Positions 51,069-59,202 of a stretch of 64,000 bases of DNA are shown here, piece by piece. Positions within the stretch are counted from its first letter, which is position 1; each line of letters opens with the position of its first letter. Both the position numbers and the translations under genes were made by a program. The stretch covers positions 2,232,001 to 2,296,000 of the forward strand of contig NZ_CP086615.1 of assembly GCF_020883455.1 (NCBI RefSeq). Direction: 5' to 3'. The stretch is from Spiribacter halobius. GTDB taxonomy: Bacteria > Pseudomonadota > Gammaproteobacteria > Nitrococcales > Nitrococcaceae. Below the pieces are notes generated by a model, which searched no databases, was not told the origin of the DNA, and worked only from the letters and a program-made list of their open reading frames with translations.

Positions 51069-52006
51069 GACCGCCCCGCCGTGCGCACGTGCTCGATCAC
51101 GGCCTCGGGGCGCTCCAGCGACATCAGGTGCCCGGCGGCGGTGACGGTCTCCAGTCGTGCATCGGGGATCAGACCCTGGCAGGCCCGCCGCTCGGCCTCG
51201 CGGGACCAGTCGTGCTCGCCGTAGACGAGCGTCACCGGCAGGCGGATGCGCGGGTAGGCCTCACGCAGGGCCTCCCAGGCCGGAAAGTCGCGGATAAGAG
51301 AGAGAAAGGCGCGGTAGTGCCCTGGCCGGTTGCCCACCTCGTGCAGCGCCTGCACCAGGTCCGCGGGCAGATGCTGCGGATCGTGCACGCTGCCGCGCAT
51401 CACCCTCGCGAACAGACCCTGCCAGCGCAGTCGCCACACCGCGGGGCCGAGCAGCGGCACACGGGCCAGGTTGAACAGCACCGCCGCCAACGCCGAGCCG
51501 CGGTGGATGCCGCGCCCGCGGGCATAGTCGTAGCTGTTGATCGCCACGACGCGGGCTACCTGCGGCTGCTGCTCCGCCGCCAGTGTCAGGCCGATCGCGC
51601 CGCCGATGGACTCACCGGCCACCACCACATTCTCCAGCGCCCGGGCCTGCAGGTAGGCGCGCACCGCCCGCACAAACCGCTCCGGGTCATACGCGCCGGG
51701 CGGAATCGAGGAGTGCCCGTGGCCGGGCAGATCGATGGCGTGGACCTCGAACTCCCGGGCGAGGCTCGGCACCACCTCGCGGAACAGCTCGAGCTGGGTG
51801 CGCAGGGTGTGCAGCAGCAGCACGGGGCGCCCCTGTCCTGCCCGCAGGTAGCGCAGGCGCAGGCCGTCCACCAGCAGGTAGCCGTGCTCGCCCTCCGGGA
51901 GCCATTCGGGCCGGGCGGGGGGCGGCGGCGACTCGCGGGCGGCCTCGACCCAATGGGTGCCCACCAGGGCAAGGGCGGCGACAGCGGTTGCGACCGGCAG
52001 GCTCAT
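51065..52006 (-). CDS. Alpha/beta hydrolase with N-terminal membrane segment
   Basis: 313 residues. A hydrophobic N-terminal segment (MSLPVATAVAALALVGTHWV) is likely a signal anchor. Core motifs: GRPVLLLHTLRTQLELFREV, IDLPGHGHSS, the nucleophile elbow VVAGESIGGAIGLTLA (Ser in GESIG), acid in LVYGEHDW and His in TAAGHLMSLERPE. The GES-x-G elbow and N-terminal anchor suggest an envelope esterase or hydrolase. Overlaps cytochrome c upstream and EthD downstream by four bases each. Confidence 0.82.
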   Translation of the reverse strand: MSLPVATAVAALALVGTHWVEAARESPPPPARPEWLPEGEHGYLLVDGLRLRYLRAGQGRPVLLLHTLRTQLELFREVVPSLAREFEVHAIDLPGHGHSSIPPGAYDPERFVRAVRAYLQARALENVVVAGESIGGAIGLTLAAEQQPQVARVVAINSYDYARGRGIHRGSALAAVLFNLARVPLLGPAVWRLRWQGLFARVMRGSVHDPQHLPADLVQALHEVGNRPGHYRAFLSLIRDFPAWEALREAYPRIRLPVTLVYGEHDWSREAERRACQGLIPDARLETVTAAGHLMSLERPEAVIEHVRTAGRS

Positions 52007-53541
52007 CGGGTTTTCAGGTATTCGATCAGGGCCCGGCGCTCGCCATCGTCGAGGTCGGTGCCGTAGCGGGGGCCGGTATGGCCGCTGTTGGCGTTGCCGC
52101 GCAGGCGGGTGTCCAGCACGAAATGGTCGCCGTCGTAAGGGGTTCCATCGGTCGTCATGAATCCGTCTCCGGCGGGTTCGAGGCGTTCCGCCTGAAAGCC
52201 CATGCGCGCCTGGTCGTAGACGTCGACGCCGAGCTCGAAGGCGACGGGGCGCTCCTCCTCCGGCGTGAGCAGGTCCCACATCGAGGGGACGGAGCCGTTA
52301 TGCAGGTACGGCGCCCGGGCCCAGATGCCGTCCAGGGGCTGCGAGGTGTAGCCGTCGGTGACGGTGAAATTGCGGAACGCCCAGAAGTAGCCCTCGGTGT
52401 AATCCTGCTGGGCGTCGCGCAGTATCTCCGTGTAGCTCCAGACGCGATGCGGGTCGGTGCCAATGCGCTCCAGCGGCTCCACCGTGGCGATGCGCTCGCC
52501 CCCGAAGTCGTGGCAGGCGGCGCAGCGCGCCTGGTAGATCCCCTGGCCGCGGCGGGCGAGCTCGGCGTCGATCGGGAACGGGTAGTCGGGCGGCGGCAGC
52601 GCGTCCAGCCAGGCCTCGACCCGCAACAGGGAGTCCACACCCATGTCCTGGGGTTCGGTGCCGGCCCCGATGGCGGCGCTGAAGTTGCGCTCGCGCACCG
52701 AGGTCTGGTTGCCGTCCCAGTGCAGGGCCAGCCCCTCACGGGGTGTCTGGTTCCAGACCGAGGGGAAGTCGACGATGCCGTACATCTCCCGGGCCTCGGG
52801 GGTGATCCCGCGCTCGGCGTAGTAGTGCCGGAACTGGTCGGTCTTGAAGGTATCGAAGGTGTTCACGCGCCCGGGGCCGAAGGCCGTGTACTCCGGGCGG
52901 AAGAAATAGGCGTTGCGCGCCGCGCGCTCGCGCAGCGCATCCCGCAGCTGCGGCACGGCGAAGCGGTAGATGAGGCGGTCCCCGGGGGCGAGCAGGCCGG
53001 CCTCGTCCATGGCGGCGAGCAGCGTCCGGGCGGTGAAGTCCTCGTCGGCGGCGACGTCGAACAGGAACCCGAACCAGGCGTGGAGATCGACGGTGTTCGC
53101 CGGCATGCCGGGCACGATCAGCGGCTCGCGGGTCTCACTCCCGCGTACCTGGCCGGTATGGCAGGCGGCGCAGTTCATGCCCGCGAGATCGATGAACCGC
53201 CGGCGCACCGAGAAGCCGATCGGCAGCGGCTCGCCGGGCTCCTGAATGAAGCCGAAGGCGGTGAGGTCATGCCGCTCCGCACCTGCCGGCAGATGCTCCG
53301 GAAAGACCTCGGGCAGCACCCGCAGCACCTTCACGGGAATCCCGGCGGAGAGGTCCGAGCCGATGGAACCGTAGTAGAAGTGCGCCAGCTCGTCCTCGTA
53401 CTCGACGGGCCGATTGGGCGCGAAGGCATCCAGCAGCAGCGCCAGCAGTCCCAGCCCGATCGGTACGGCAACCATCCATGCCCGCAACCGCCGCGCCAGC
53501 AGCCGGGTCTCGGGGGAGGGCAGACGGTCCCAGGTCGCCAC
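52003..53541 (-). CDS. Membrane-anchored di-haem cytochrome c (CCP/MauG-like)
   Basis: 512 residues from a GTG. One N-terminal membrane helix (about 22-40) puts the rest in the periplasm. Two c-type haem sites: C124-AA-C127-H128 (GMNCAACHTG) and C340-AA-C343-H344 (QARCAACHDF). The RAPYLHNGSVPSMWDLL block resembles the second-haem region of bacterial di-haem peroxidases. The partner is likely the FAD oxidase encoded two genes upstream, for which it could carry electrons. Length exceeds ordinary cytochrome c peroxidases (about 330), owing to a large middle domain. Confidence 0.85.
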   Translation of the reverse strand: MATWDRLPSPETRLLARRLRAWMVAVPIGLGLLALLLDAFAPNRPVEYEDELAHFYYGSIGSDLSAGIPVKVLRVLPEVFPEHLPAGAERHDLTAFGFIQEPGEPLPIGFSVRRRFIDLAGMNCAACHTGQVRGSETREPLIVPGMPANTVDLHAWFGFLFDVAADEDFTARTLLAAMDEAGLLAPGDRLIYRFAVPQLRDALRERAARNAYFFRPEYTAFGPGRVNTFDTFKTDQFRHYYAERGITPEAREMYGIVDFPSVWNQTPREGLALHWDGNQTSVRERNFSAAIGAGTEPQDMGVDSLLRVEAWLDALPPPDYPFPIDAELARRGQGIYQARCAACHDFGGERIATVEPLERIGTDPHRVWSYTEILRDAQQDYTEGYFWAFRNFTVTDGYTSQPLDGIWARAPYLHNGSVPSMWDLLTPEEERPVAFELGVDVYDQARMGFQAERLEPAGDGFMTTDGTPYDGDHFVLDTRLRGNANSGHTGPRYGTDLDDGERRALIEYLKTR

Positions 53542-53547
53542 CGCCGA

Positions 53548-53982
53548 TCACCAGCCGGCGCGCGGGTCGCCGTCCGCGAGCATGCGCTGCAGCGCCAGGG
53601 CCTGCAGCGCGGAGAGGGTGAGGTCGCTCGCGGCGAGCACGAGCATGCCCTGGGGATAGTCGAGGAACAGCAGCCCGAAGAGGAACAGCACCCCCGCGGC
53701 GAAACGCCCGCCCACCACGGTGACGCTCACGAACAGATACCGGAAGGGATCCCGGATCACGGGGATGTAGAGCACCGTGATGATGGCGAGCAGCAGGGCG
53801 GTGTTCTGCAGCCAGTGGGGCGTGTTGGTGATGCCGACCGCCGCCCAGGCTTCGAGCAGGCGGGGGGCGAGCAGTCCGGGCACGATGAACAGCAGGTTGA
53901 GGGCGAGCCCGAGGCCCACCAGCCGGCGGAACCAGTGCAGGGCGCGGTACTCATACCGGCGCGGGTCGGTGGCGGGGGGCAC
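53548..53982 (-). CDS. Small four-helix membrane protein (paralogue of the 57542-57955 product)
   Basis: 144 residues from a GTG that overlaps the FAD oxidase stop by one base. After a short polar N-terminus there are four hydrophobic segments, with the line VLYIPVIRDPFRYLFVSVTV (P-x4-DP pattern) and GGRFAAGVLFLFGLLF. The 137-residue protein at the other end of the dioxygenase cluster shares spacing and the LLQVPGQLDPVHSRL / GRLGVGVVALFLGF counterpart. Function unknown; possibly a quinone- or lipid-interacting subunit. A longer frame to 54615 is antisense-like noise over the FAD gene. Confidence 0.65.
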   Translation of the reverse strand: MPPATDPRRYEYRALHWFRRLVGLGLALNLLFIVPGLLAPRLLEAWAAVGITNTPHWLQNTALLLAIITVLYIPVIRDPFRYLFVSVTVVGGRFAAGVLFLFGLLFLDYPQGMLVLAASDLTLSALQALALQRMLADGDPRAGW

Positions 53983-55361
53983 TAGGCCTCCGAGAAGAGG
54001 TGGCGGAAGTACTCGTTGTAGAACCGCTGCTCCGGATCCATCTGCTCGCGGATGCGCAGGAACTCGCGGATCTCCTCGCCGAAGGCCTTCTGCGCCTGCA
54101 GCGGAGTCACCGAGCCGGACTGGTTCCAGAGCGGTGTGCCGTCGTGCTGCGAGCAGAACTCGTTGTAGGCGTAGAGGAAGCCCTCCCAGCCGGGCAGACC
54201 CGTGGCCACCGGGTCGAGGGTCAGGGCCGGGCCGCGCCGCGTGTAGGAGAACAGCGACTGGCGGTCCTCGGCGATGTGGTAGCCGACGTTGAGCATATCG
54301 CAGCGGTAGTGGTTGTCGCGGTAGTACTGCTTGCAGAAGGCGAAGTAGTCGCGAATCGCCTGCGGGTAGCTCTCCCGCGGGAAGGCCCAGATGGAGAAGG
54401 TGTAGGAGGCGAAGCCGGCGAGCTCGGAGTAGTTGATGATCTGGTCCGCGGGGCTCGAGTTGCGGTCGCGCAGAATGCGGTCCAGCACGGCGACGGTCAG
54501 GCGCTCGAGGTTGTCGATCAGCCAGAAACGCAGGCGCCGCAGGGGGATGATGTAGCCGAGCAGCTTCGAGGTGCCGGGCCACAGGGTCTTCCAGACGGTG
54601 TTGCGCAGCCGCCACTGCCAGCTTCCGGACTGCGGCTCGCCCGGGACCTCATAGCGCCATTCCACCACCACCCGATCGATGAACGGGAACAGATAGAGCA
54701 TCATGGAGCGGTTGCGGGCGATGAGCTCGTCCAGGCGATCCGCGAACTCGTCGACGTGAAAGGCCTCGTGCTCCACGGCCATGGCGCGGATCGGCTTCAC
54801 CCGGAAGGTGACCTCGTAGACGATGCCGAGCATGCCGTAGGAGGAGCGCATGGCGGCCATGAGCTCCGGGTCCTCCGTCTCGGTCACCTCCCGCAGCGAG
54901 CCGTCCGGCTGCACGGTCTTCACGCCGATGCAGTAGGCGGCGACCTGCCCGAACTCCCAGCCCTCGCGCTCGCTGTGGTAGGAGGCGTCCTTGGTGCCGC
55001 CGGTCGCCCCGGAGCCCACCGTGAGGTTGCCGATCTCCACGTTGACGTAGAACTGCAGGCCTTCCTTCTCCAGCGCCTTGGCGGCGTCAATGTGCTGACA
55101 GCCCGCCTCCATGGTGATCGTGCAGGCCTCCCGGTCGATGGCGAGGATGCGGTTCATGCCGGTGATGTCGATCACCGTGCCGCCCTCGGCGACGACGCAG
55201 CGGGTGGTGGAGTGGTGCGAGCCCTTGACGCGAACGGGGGAGGGATAGCGCTCGCGGTCGCGCACGATGCGCTGGATGTCCTCGACGCTGCCGACTTTCT
55301 CCACGCTATGGGCGTGGTAGACGATGGAACGTTTCCAGTTGGTGACGCGCACGTTCGCCAT
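53982..55361 (-). CDS. FAD-linked oxidase (VAO/PCMH family, aldonolactone-oxidase-like)
   Basis: 459 residues; first gene of the minus-strand operon. The N-terminal PCMH FAD domain shows PSPVRVKGSHHSTTRCVVAEGG, IDITGMNRILAIDREACTIT and the pyrophosphate-binding GNLTVGSGATGGTKDASYHS. The C-terminal half (residues about 210-450) resembles aldonolactone oxidases, with a final EQMDPEQRFYNEYF motif close to the common DP...F.N.Y ending. No signal peptide. It presumably oxidises an alcohol or hydroxy acid and passes electrons to O2 or the operon's cytochrome. Start MANVRVTN chosen at 55361. Confidence 0.82.
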   Translation of the reverse strand: MANVRVTNWKRSIVYHAHSVEKVGSVEDIQRIVRDRERYPSPVRVKGSHHSTTRCVVAEGGTVIDITGMNRILAIDREACTITMEAGCQHIDAAKALEKEGLQFYVNVEIGNLTVGSGATGGTKDASYHSEREGWEFGQVAAYCIGVKTVQPDGSLREVTETEDPELMAAMRSSYGMLGIVYEVTFRVKPIRAMAVEHEAFHVDEFADRLDELIARNRSMMLYLFPFIDRVVVEWRYEVPGEPQSGSWQWRLRNTVWKTLWPGTSKLLGYIIPLRRLRFWLIDNLERLTVAVLDRILRDRNSSPADQIINYSELAGFASYTFSIWAFPRESYPQAIRDYFAFCKQYYRDNHYRCDMLNVGYHIAEDRQSLFSYTRRGPALTLDPVATGLPGWEGFLYAYNEFCSQHDGTPLWNQSGSVTPLQAQKAFGEEIREFLRIREQMDPEQRFYNEYFRHLFSEA

Positions 55362-55670
55362 CGCGGAGCGCTCCCCCGAAAATTGTTGATGTGCTGCCAA
55401 GTGCAGCCTAGAAAACCGAAGCGCGGTGAATCGACCGGTCGGATAATTATTGGTTAAGGAATAGAAAACCCTTGTCGGCCAGACGTGTTAAGCAGTTCTC
55501 CAGCTGTTTTGTTTTGCACCAATACGCAATTGGGCCACATTTTTCGCCGCAACTTATCCTGGCCAATGCGAACAAAATGTAGCAGAACCTTGGCGAACCG
55601 CACGACGTTGTTACACTTCAGCGAACAATAACGAACATTTCGCTCCGAAGGGCGTCGACTGGGGGCCTCG
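55362..55670. promoter_or_regulatory. 309-bp AT-enriched divergent control region between the FAD oxidase and alpha-dioxygenase genes
   Basis: Clearly lower GC than its surroundings (for example ggataattattggttaagg and gttttgttttgcaccaatac). It contains CCAAT-acgca-ATTGG (55519-55533) and the self-complementary CGACCGGTCG (55432-55441). GAACAAAATG and GAACAATAACGAACATTT stretches lie nearer the dioxygenase. These are plausible operators and promoters for both directions; no single -35/-10 pair stands out. Confidence 0.5.
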
Positions 55671-57545
55671 ATGATGGCAAGCCTGCTGGACCGTTTACTC
55701 GGTGTGTTCGCCCGGGTGACGGGGCGTTTTGCCGTTTGGCACCGGTTTCCGATGATTGTCTCGGTGGCGGTGGTGCTCGGTCACCGGGTGAATCTGCGCC
55801 GGCACAACCTCGTCGACACCGAGACCGACCCCGACGGCCAGGCGCGGCCGCCGGAGGATCTGCCGCCAGACTTCGACACCCACGGCTGGCGCATGCCGGA
55901 CGGTAGCCACAACGACCGCGAGCGCCGCTGGATGGGGCGGGCCGGGCAGCGTTTCGGTCGCAACGTGCCGCTCAGCGCCTGCACGCCCGAGCCCGCCAAG
56001 CGGCTGATGGAGCCCAGTCCGCGGGAGGTCTCCAACCGGCTGCTGGCCCGGCGCGAGTTCGCGCCGGTGCCGCACCTGAACCTGCTGGCCGCCGCGTGGA
56101 TCCAGTTCATGGTGCACGACTGGCTCGGCCACGGTGCCAACGATCGCGAGCGCAAGCTCGAGGTGCCGCTGCCGGAGGGCGATGACTGGCCCGCGGAGCG
56201 TATGAGCGTGCTGGCCACCCGGCGCGATCCGCGCCAGGGCGCTGCGGACGAGGGCAAGCCGCCGACCTTCCGCAACATCGAGACCCACTGGTGGGACGGC
56301 TCCCAGGTCTACGGCTCCTCATGGCAGCGCATGGAGCGCCTGCGTCGGGATCCGGACGGCAATCGGCTGGAGGACGGGCGGCTTTGGCTGGATGAACGCG
56401 GCCTGCTCCCCCTCGACGCCGATCTCCAGGAAAAGCGCCCGGGGCAGGAGCTGGCGGGGGTGAATGGCAACTGGTGGTGCGGCCTGTCGGTGCTGCACAC
56501 GCTGTTTGCCCGGGAGCACAACGCCATCGTCGAGCGGCTGCGCATCGACTATCCGCGGGCCTCGGGGGAGTGGCTGTTCCAGAAGGCACGGCTGGTGAAT
56601 GCCGCGCTCATGGCCAAGATCCACACCGTGGAGTGGACGCCGGCGCTGATGGACAGCCCGACGGGCCGATTCGCCATGCGCGGCAACTACTGGGGGCTCA
56701 TGGGCGAGCACGTCGCCCGCGGCTTCGGCCGCGTGTCGGACAGCGAGGTCATCTCGGGCATTCCCGGCTCGCCCACCGAGCATCATGGTGCCCCCTACGC
56801 GATGACCGAGGAATTCACCGCCGTCTACCGCCTGCATCCGCTGCTGCCGGACGACTTCACCTTCCGCGCGGCCGGCGACGACCGCGAGCTGCTGCGGGCG
56901 ACGCTGAAGGAGGTGACCTTCGGCAAGGCCCGCTCCCTCTACGGGCAAATGGGCTTCGACGACGTCCTGTATTCCCTCGCCACCGCACACCCCGGTGCGA
57001 TGACGCTGCACAACTATCCGAACCAGCTGCGACGGATCGACAAGAAGCCGGAGGAAGGGATCTTCCTGGACCTTGCAGCGGTGGACGTGTTGCGCGATCG
57101 CGAGCGCGGGGTGCCCCGCTACGCGGAGTTCCGGAAGCTGGTCGGCTGCCGGCCGCCGGAGCGCTTCGAGGACATCACCGATGATCCGGACGACCAGCGA
57201 CTGCTGGAGGAGATCTACGGCAGCGTCGAGCGCGTCGATCTGCTTACCGGCTGCCTCGCGGAGGCGGGCTCCGAGCGCAACTGGCCGCCGCGGTTCGGCT
57301 TCTCCGACACGGCGTTCCGTATCTTCATCCTGATGGCCTCCCGGCGGCTGAAGAGCGACCGCTTCTTCACCGACGACTACACGCCGGAGATGTATACGCC
57401 GGCGGGCTTCGCCTGGGTGGAGGACAACGGCCTGAAGGAGGTGGTGGAGCGCCACGCGCCGGCCCTGGCGCCCCTGTTCGCCGATGCCCGCAATCCGTTC
57501 TTCCCGTGGGCCCGCGCGGGTACCACGCCCGGAGGTACGGCATGA
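55671..57545 (+). CDS. Fatty-acid alpha-dioxygenase (animal haem peroxidase superfamily)
   Basis: 624 residues, co-linear with plant alpha-DOX (about 640). Plant enzymes insert O2 at C-alpha of fatty acids to give 2-hydroperoxides, which yield one-carbon-shorter aldehydes. Conserved: LNLLAAAWIQFMVHDWLGHG with distal His H149; HWWDGSQVYGSS; WWCGLSVLHTLFAREHNAIV; KIHTVEWTPAL; and EEFTAVYRLHPLLPDDF, where Y386 and H389 match the radical Tyr and proximal haem His of cyclooxygenase/alpha-DOX. DRERGVPRYAEFRK and MASRRLKSDRFFTDDY complete the match. No signal peptide. The stop overlaps the small membrane protein gene. Confidence 0.9.
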   Translation: MMASLLDRLLGVFARVTGRFAVWHRFPMIVSVAVVLGHRVNLRRHNLVDTETDPDGQARPPEDLPPDFDTHGWRMPDGSHNDRERRWMGRAGQRFGRNVPLSACTPEPAKRLMEPSPREVSNRLLARREFAPVPHLNLLAAAWIQFMVHDWLGHGANDRERKLEVPLPEGDDWPAERMSVLATRRDPRQGAADEGKPPTFRNIETHWWDGSQVYGSSWQRMERLRRDPDGNRLEDGRLWLDERGLLPLDADLQEKRPGQELAGVNGNWWCGLSVLHTLFAREHNAIVERLRIDYPRASGEWLFQKARLVNAALMAKIHTVEWTPALMDSPTGRFAMRGNYWGLMGEHVARGFGRVSDSEVISGIPGSPTEHHGAPYAMTEEFTAVYRLHPLLPDDFTFRAAGDDRELLRATLKEVTFGKARSLYGQMGFDDVLYSLATAHPGAMTLHNYPNQLRRIDKKPEEGIFLDLAAVDVLRDRERGVPRYAEFRKLVGCRPPERFEDITDDPDDQRLLEEIYGSVERVDLLTGCLAEAGSERNWPPRFGFSDTAFRIFILMASRRLKSDRFFTDDYTPEMYTPAGFAWVEDNGLKEVVERHAPALAPLFADARNPFFPWARAGTTPGGTA

Positions 57546-57955
57546 CCGACACCCTCTCTCTTACCGCCACACGGGAGGCCGCTACGGCCCATGTGCAGGG
57601 GTTCCGCAGCCTGTTCGGCCTGGTGCTTGCCCTCGAGGCGCTGGCCGGTCTGGCGATGCTGGCCTGGCCGCAGGCGGTGGTGGCTGCGCTTGGGGCGGAT
57701 GCCGGCGGGCTCGTGCCGCTGGCCGGCGGGCTGCTGCTGTGGACGGTCCTGCTGCAGGTGCCGGGGCAGCTGGATCCGGTGCACTCGCGCCTGCCGGTGG
57801 TGCTGGGCATCATCGGGCGCCTGGGCGTCGGGGTCGTGGCCCTGTTCCTCGGTTTCGGCCCGGCGCTGGCGGGGCTTTGCGTTATCGTCTTCGCGCTGGC
57901 GCTGCTGTTCGTCTACCACCGCATGGTGGCGGCGGTGATCATGTCGCGGCCCTGA
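57542..57955 (+). CDS. Small four-helix membrane protein
   Basis: 137 residues, ATG inside the alpha-dioxygenase stop. Four hydrophobic helices, with LLQVPGQLDPVHSRLPVVL then GIIGRLGVGVVALFLGFGPA. This matches the pattern of the 144-residue protein at 53548-53982, so the cluster encodes two related membrane proteins on opposite strands. Unknown function; perhaps membrane docking for the dioxygenase or transfer of its aldehyde products. Confidence 0.65.
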   Translation: MTDTLSLTATREAATAHVQGFRSLFGLVLALEALAGLAMLAWPQAVVAALGADAGGLVPLAGGLLLWTVLLQVPGQLDPVHSRLPVVLGIIGRLGVGVVALFLGFGPALAGLCVIVFALALLFVYHRMVAAVIMSRP

Positions 57956-57974
57956 TTCCGGCCGGCGTCGCTAG

Positions 57975-58037
57975 CTAGCCCGCATATCTCACCGATTCGC
58001 GAAGCGAGGCCGCGGATCGGTGAGATCTGTGGGCTAG
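57975..58037. repeat. TATCTCACCGAT palindrome, family 3, copy c
   Basis: CTAGCCCGCATATCTCACCG onward (57975-57996) and its imperfect complement (58016-58037) with a 19-base loop that contains a GCGAAGCGAGG run. It abuts the MITE-like element, sharing its CTAG. Confidence 0.7.
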
Positions 58038-58301
58038 GGAAGCGCTGATCAATTCCCGCGGGCCTCTGCGCTCCAGAGCGGCGGCCTGGCAAGGCGGCGT
58101 TCGCAGTGAATGGCCGTAGCCCTTTACAAGAACGCCAACGCAGTCCAGGCCGCCGCTCTGGAGCGCCCTTCGGGGCCGCAGGTCGCGCGCGCAGCCGGCG
58201 TTGCGCTGCTTGACTGTACCCCCGGTACAGCGCTGCGCAGCGCGCCTTGTCTGCGCACGCGACCTGCGGCCAGAGGCCCGCGGGAATTGATCAGCGCTTC
58301 C
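58038..58301. mobile_element. 264-bp MITE-like element with perfect 31-bp terminal inverted repeats
   Basis: The left end GGAAGCGCTGATCAATTCCC and onward through CCTCTG (58038-58068) is the exact complement of the right end (58271-58301). CTAG flanks both sides (58034-58037 and 58302-58305), a likely target duplication. Inside are two more long hairpins: 58068-58089 with 58145-58166, and 58174-58187 with 58258-58271. There is no transposase. GGAAG ends plus a CTAG-type (YTAR) duplication would suit mobilisation by an IS5-group transposase (inference). The right CTAG supplies the stop codon of the dehalogenase gene. Confidence 0.75.
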
Positions 58302-59198
58302 CTAGTGTCCCGTTGCCACCTCCGGCGGCATGAACTCGAGGATATGCCGCAGCACCTCGTCGGGCGCCTCCTCCGGCAGGTAGTGGCCGCAGTCCAGGGC
58401 TTCGCCGTCCACGCTGCGGGCCACGGCGCGCCACTCGGCCAGGGCGTCGAAGCAGCGCTCGATGATGCCGTGGCGGCCCCAGAGCACCCGCAGGGGGCAT
58501 TCGATCATGCGCCCGGCGGCGCGGTCCTCGCGGTCGTGCTCGAGGTCGATGGTGGCCGAGGCGCGGTAGTCCTCGCAGAGGCCATGCACGGCGCCGGGCT
58601 GCGCCAGGCAGCGCCGGTACTCCGCCAGCGCCTCCGGCGCGAACACGGCGAGGCCACCGTGGCGGCCGCCCATGGTGCGTTCGATGTAGGCCTCCGGGTC
58701 GGCGCCGATCAGCCGCTCCGGAAACGGCGCCGGCTGGATCAGGAAGAACCAGTGGAAGTAGGCGGTGGCGAAGACCCGATCGGTCTGCTCGTACATGGCC
58801 AGCGTCGGGGCGATGTCCAGCAGCATCAGGCGCGTTACCCGCCGTGGATGATCCATCGCCAGACGGTGCGCGACCCGGCCGCCGCGGTCGTGGGCGCAGA
58901 TCGCGAACCGCTCGAAGCCGAGCTCCCGCATCAGCCCCACCTGGTCGGCGGCCATGACCCGCTTGCTGTAGTTGCCGTGGTCGGGCTCGCCCGGCGGCTT
59001 GCCGGAGTCTCCATAGCCGCGGAGATCCGGCGCCACCACCGTGAAGCGCTCGGCCAGGGGCGCCGCGAGGCGGTGCCAGATCGCATGGGTCTGGGGATGG
59101 CCGTGGAGCAGCAGCAGCGGCGGGCCACTGCCCCCGACCCGGCCGTGGACGGCGACGCCATTCACGCTCAGGTCGAAGCGGCGGTAGCCCTCGAACAC
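58302..59198 (-). CDS. Haloacetate (fluoroacetate) dehalogenase-like alpha/beta hydrolase
   Basis: 298 residues from a GTG. All residues known from fluoroacetate dehalogenase are present in order: nucleophile D104 with carboxylate-binding R105 and R108 (AHDRGGRVAHR), halide-stabilising H149, W150 and Y211 (YFHWFF and CEDYRAS), and general base H272 (DCGHYLPEEAP). LLHGHPQTHAIWHRLA and APDLRGYGDSGKP are characteristic. It likely hydrolyses 2-haloacids or fluoroacetate, though some relatives have other substrates. It follows the SDR gene by four bases. Its stop codon lies in the target duplication of the adjoining MITE. Confidence 0.85.
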   Translation of the reverse strand: MFEGYRRFDLSVNGVAVHGRVGGSGPPLLLLHGHPQTHAIWHRLAAPLAERFTVVAPDLRGYGDSGKPPGEPDHGNYSKRVMAADQVGLMRELGFERFAICAHDRGGRVAHRLAMDHPRRVTRLMLLDIAPTLAMYEQTDRVFATAYFHWFFLIQPAPFPERLIGADPEAYIERTMGGRHGGLAVFAPEALAEYRRCLAQPGAVHGLCEDYRASATIDLEHDREDRAAGRMIECPLRVLWGRHGIIERCFDALAEWRAVARSVDGEALDCGHYLPEEAPDEVLRHILEFMPPEVATGH

Positions 59199-59202
59199 GG
59201 TG

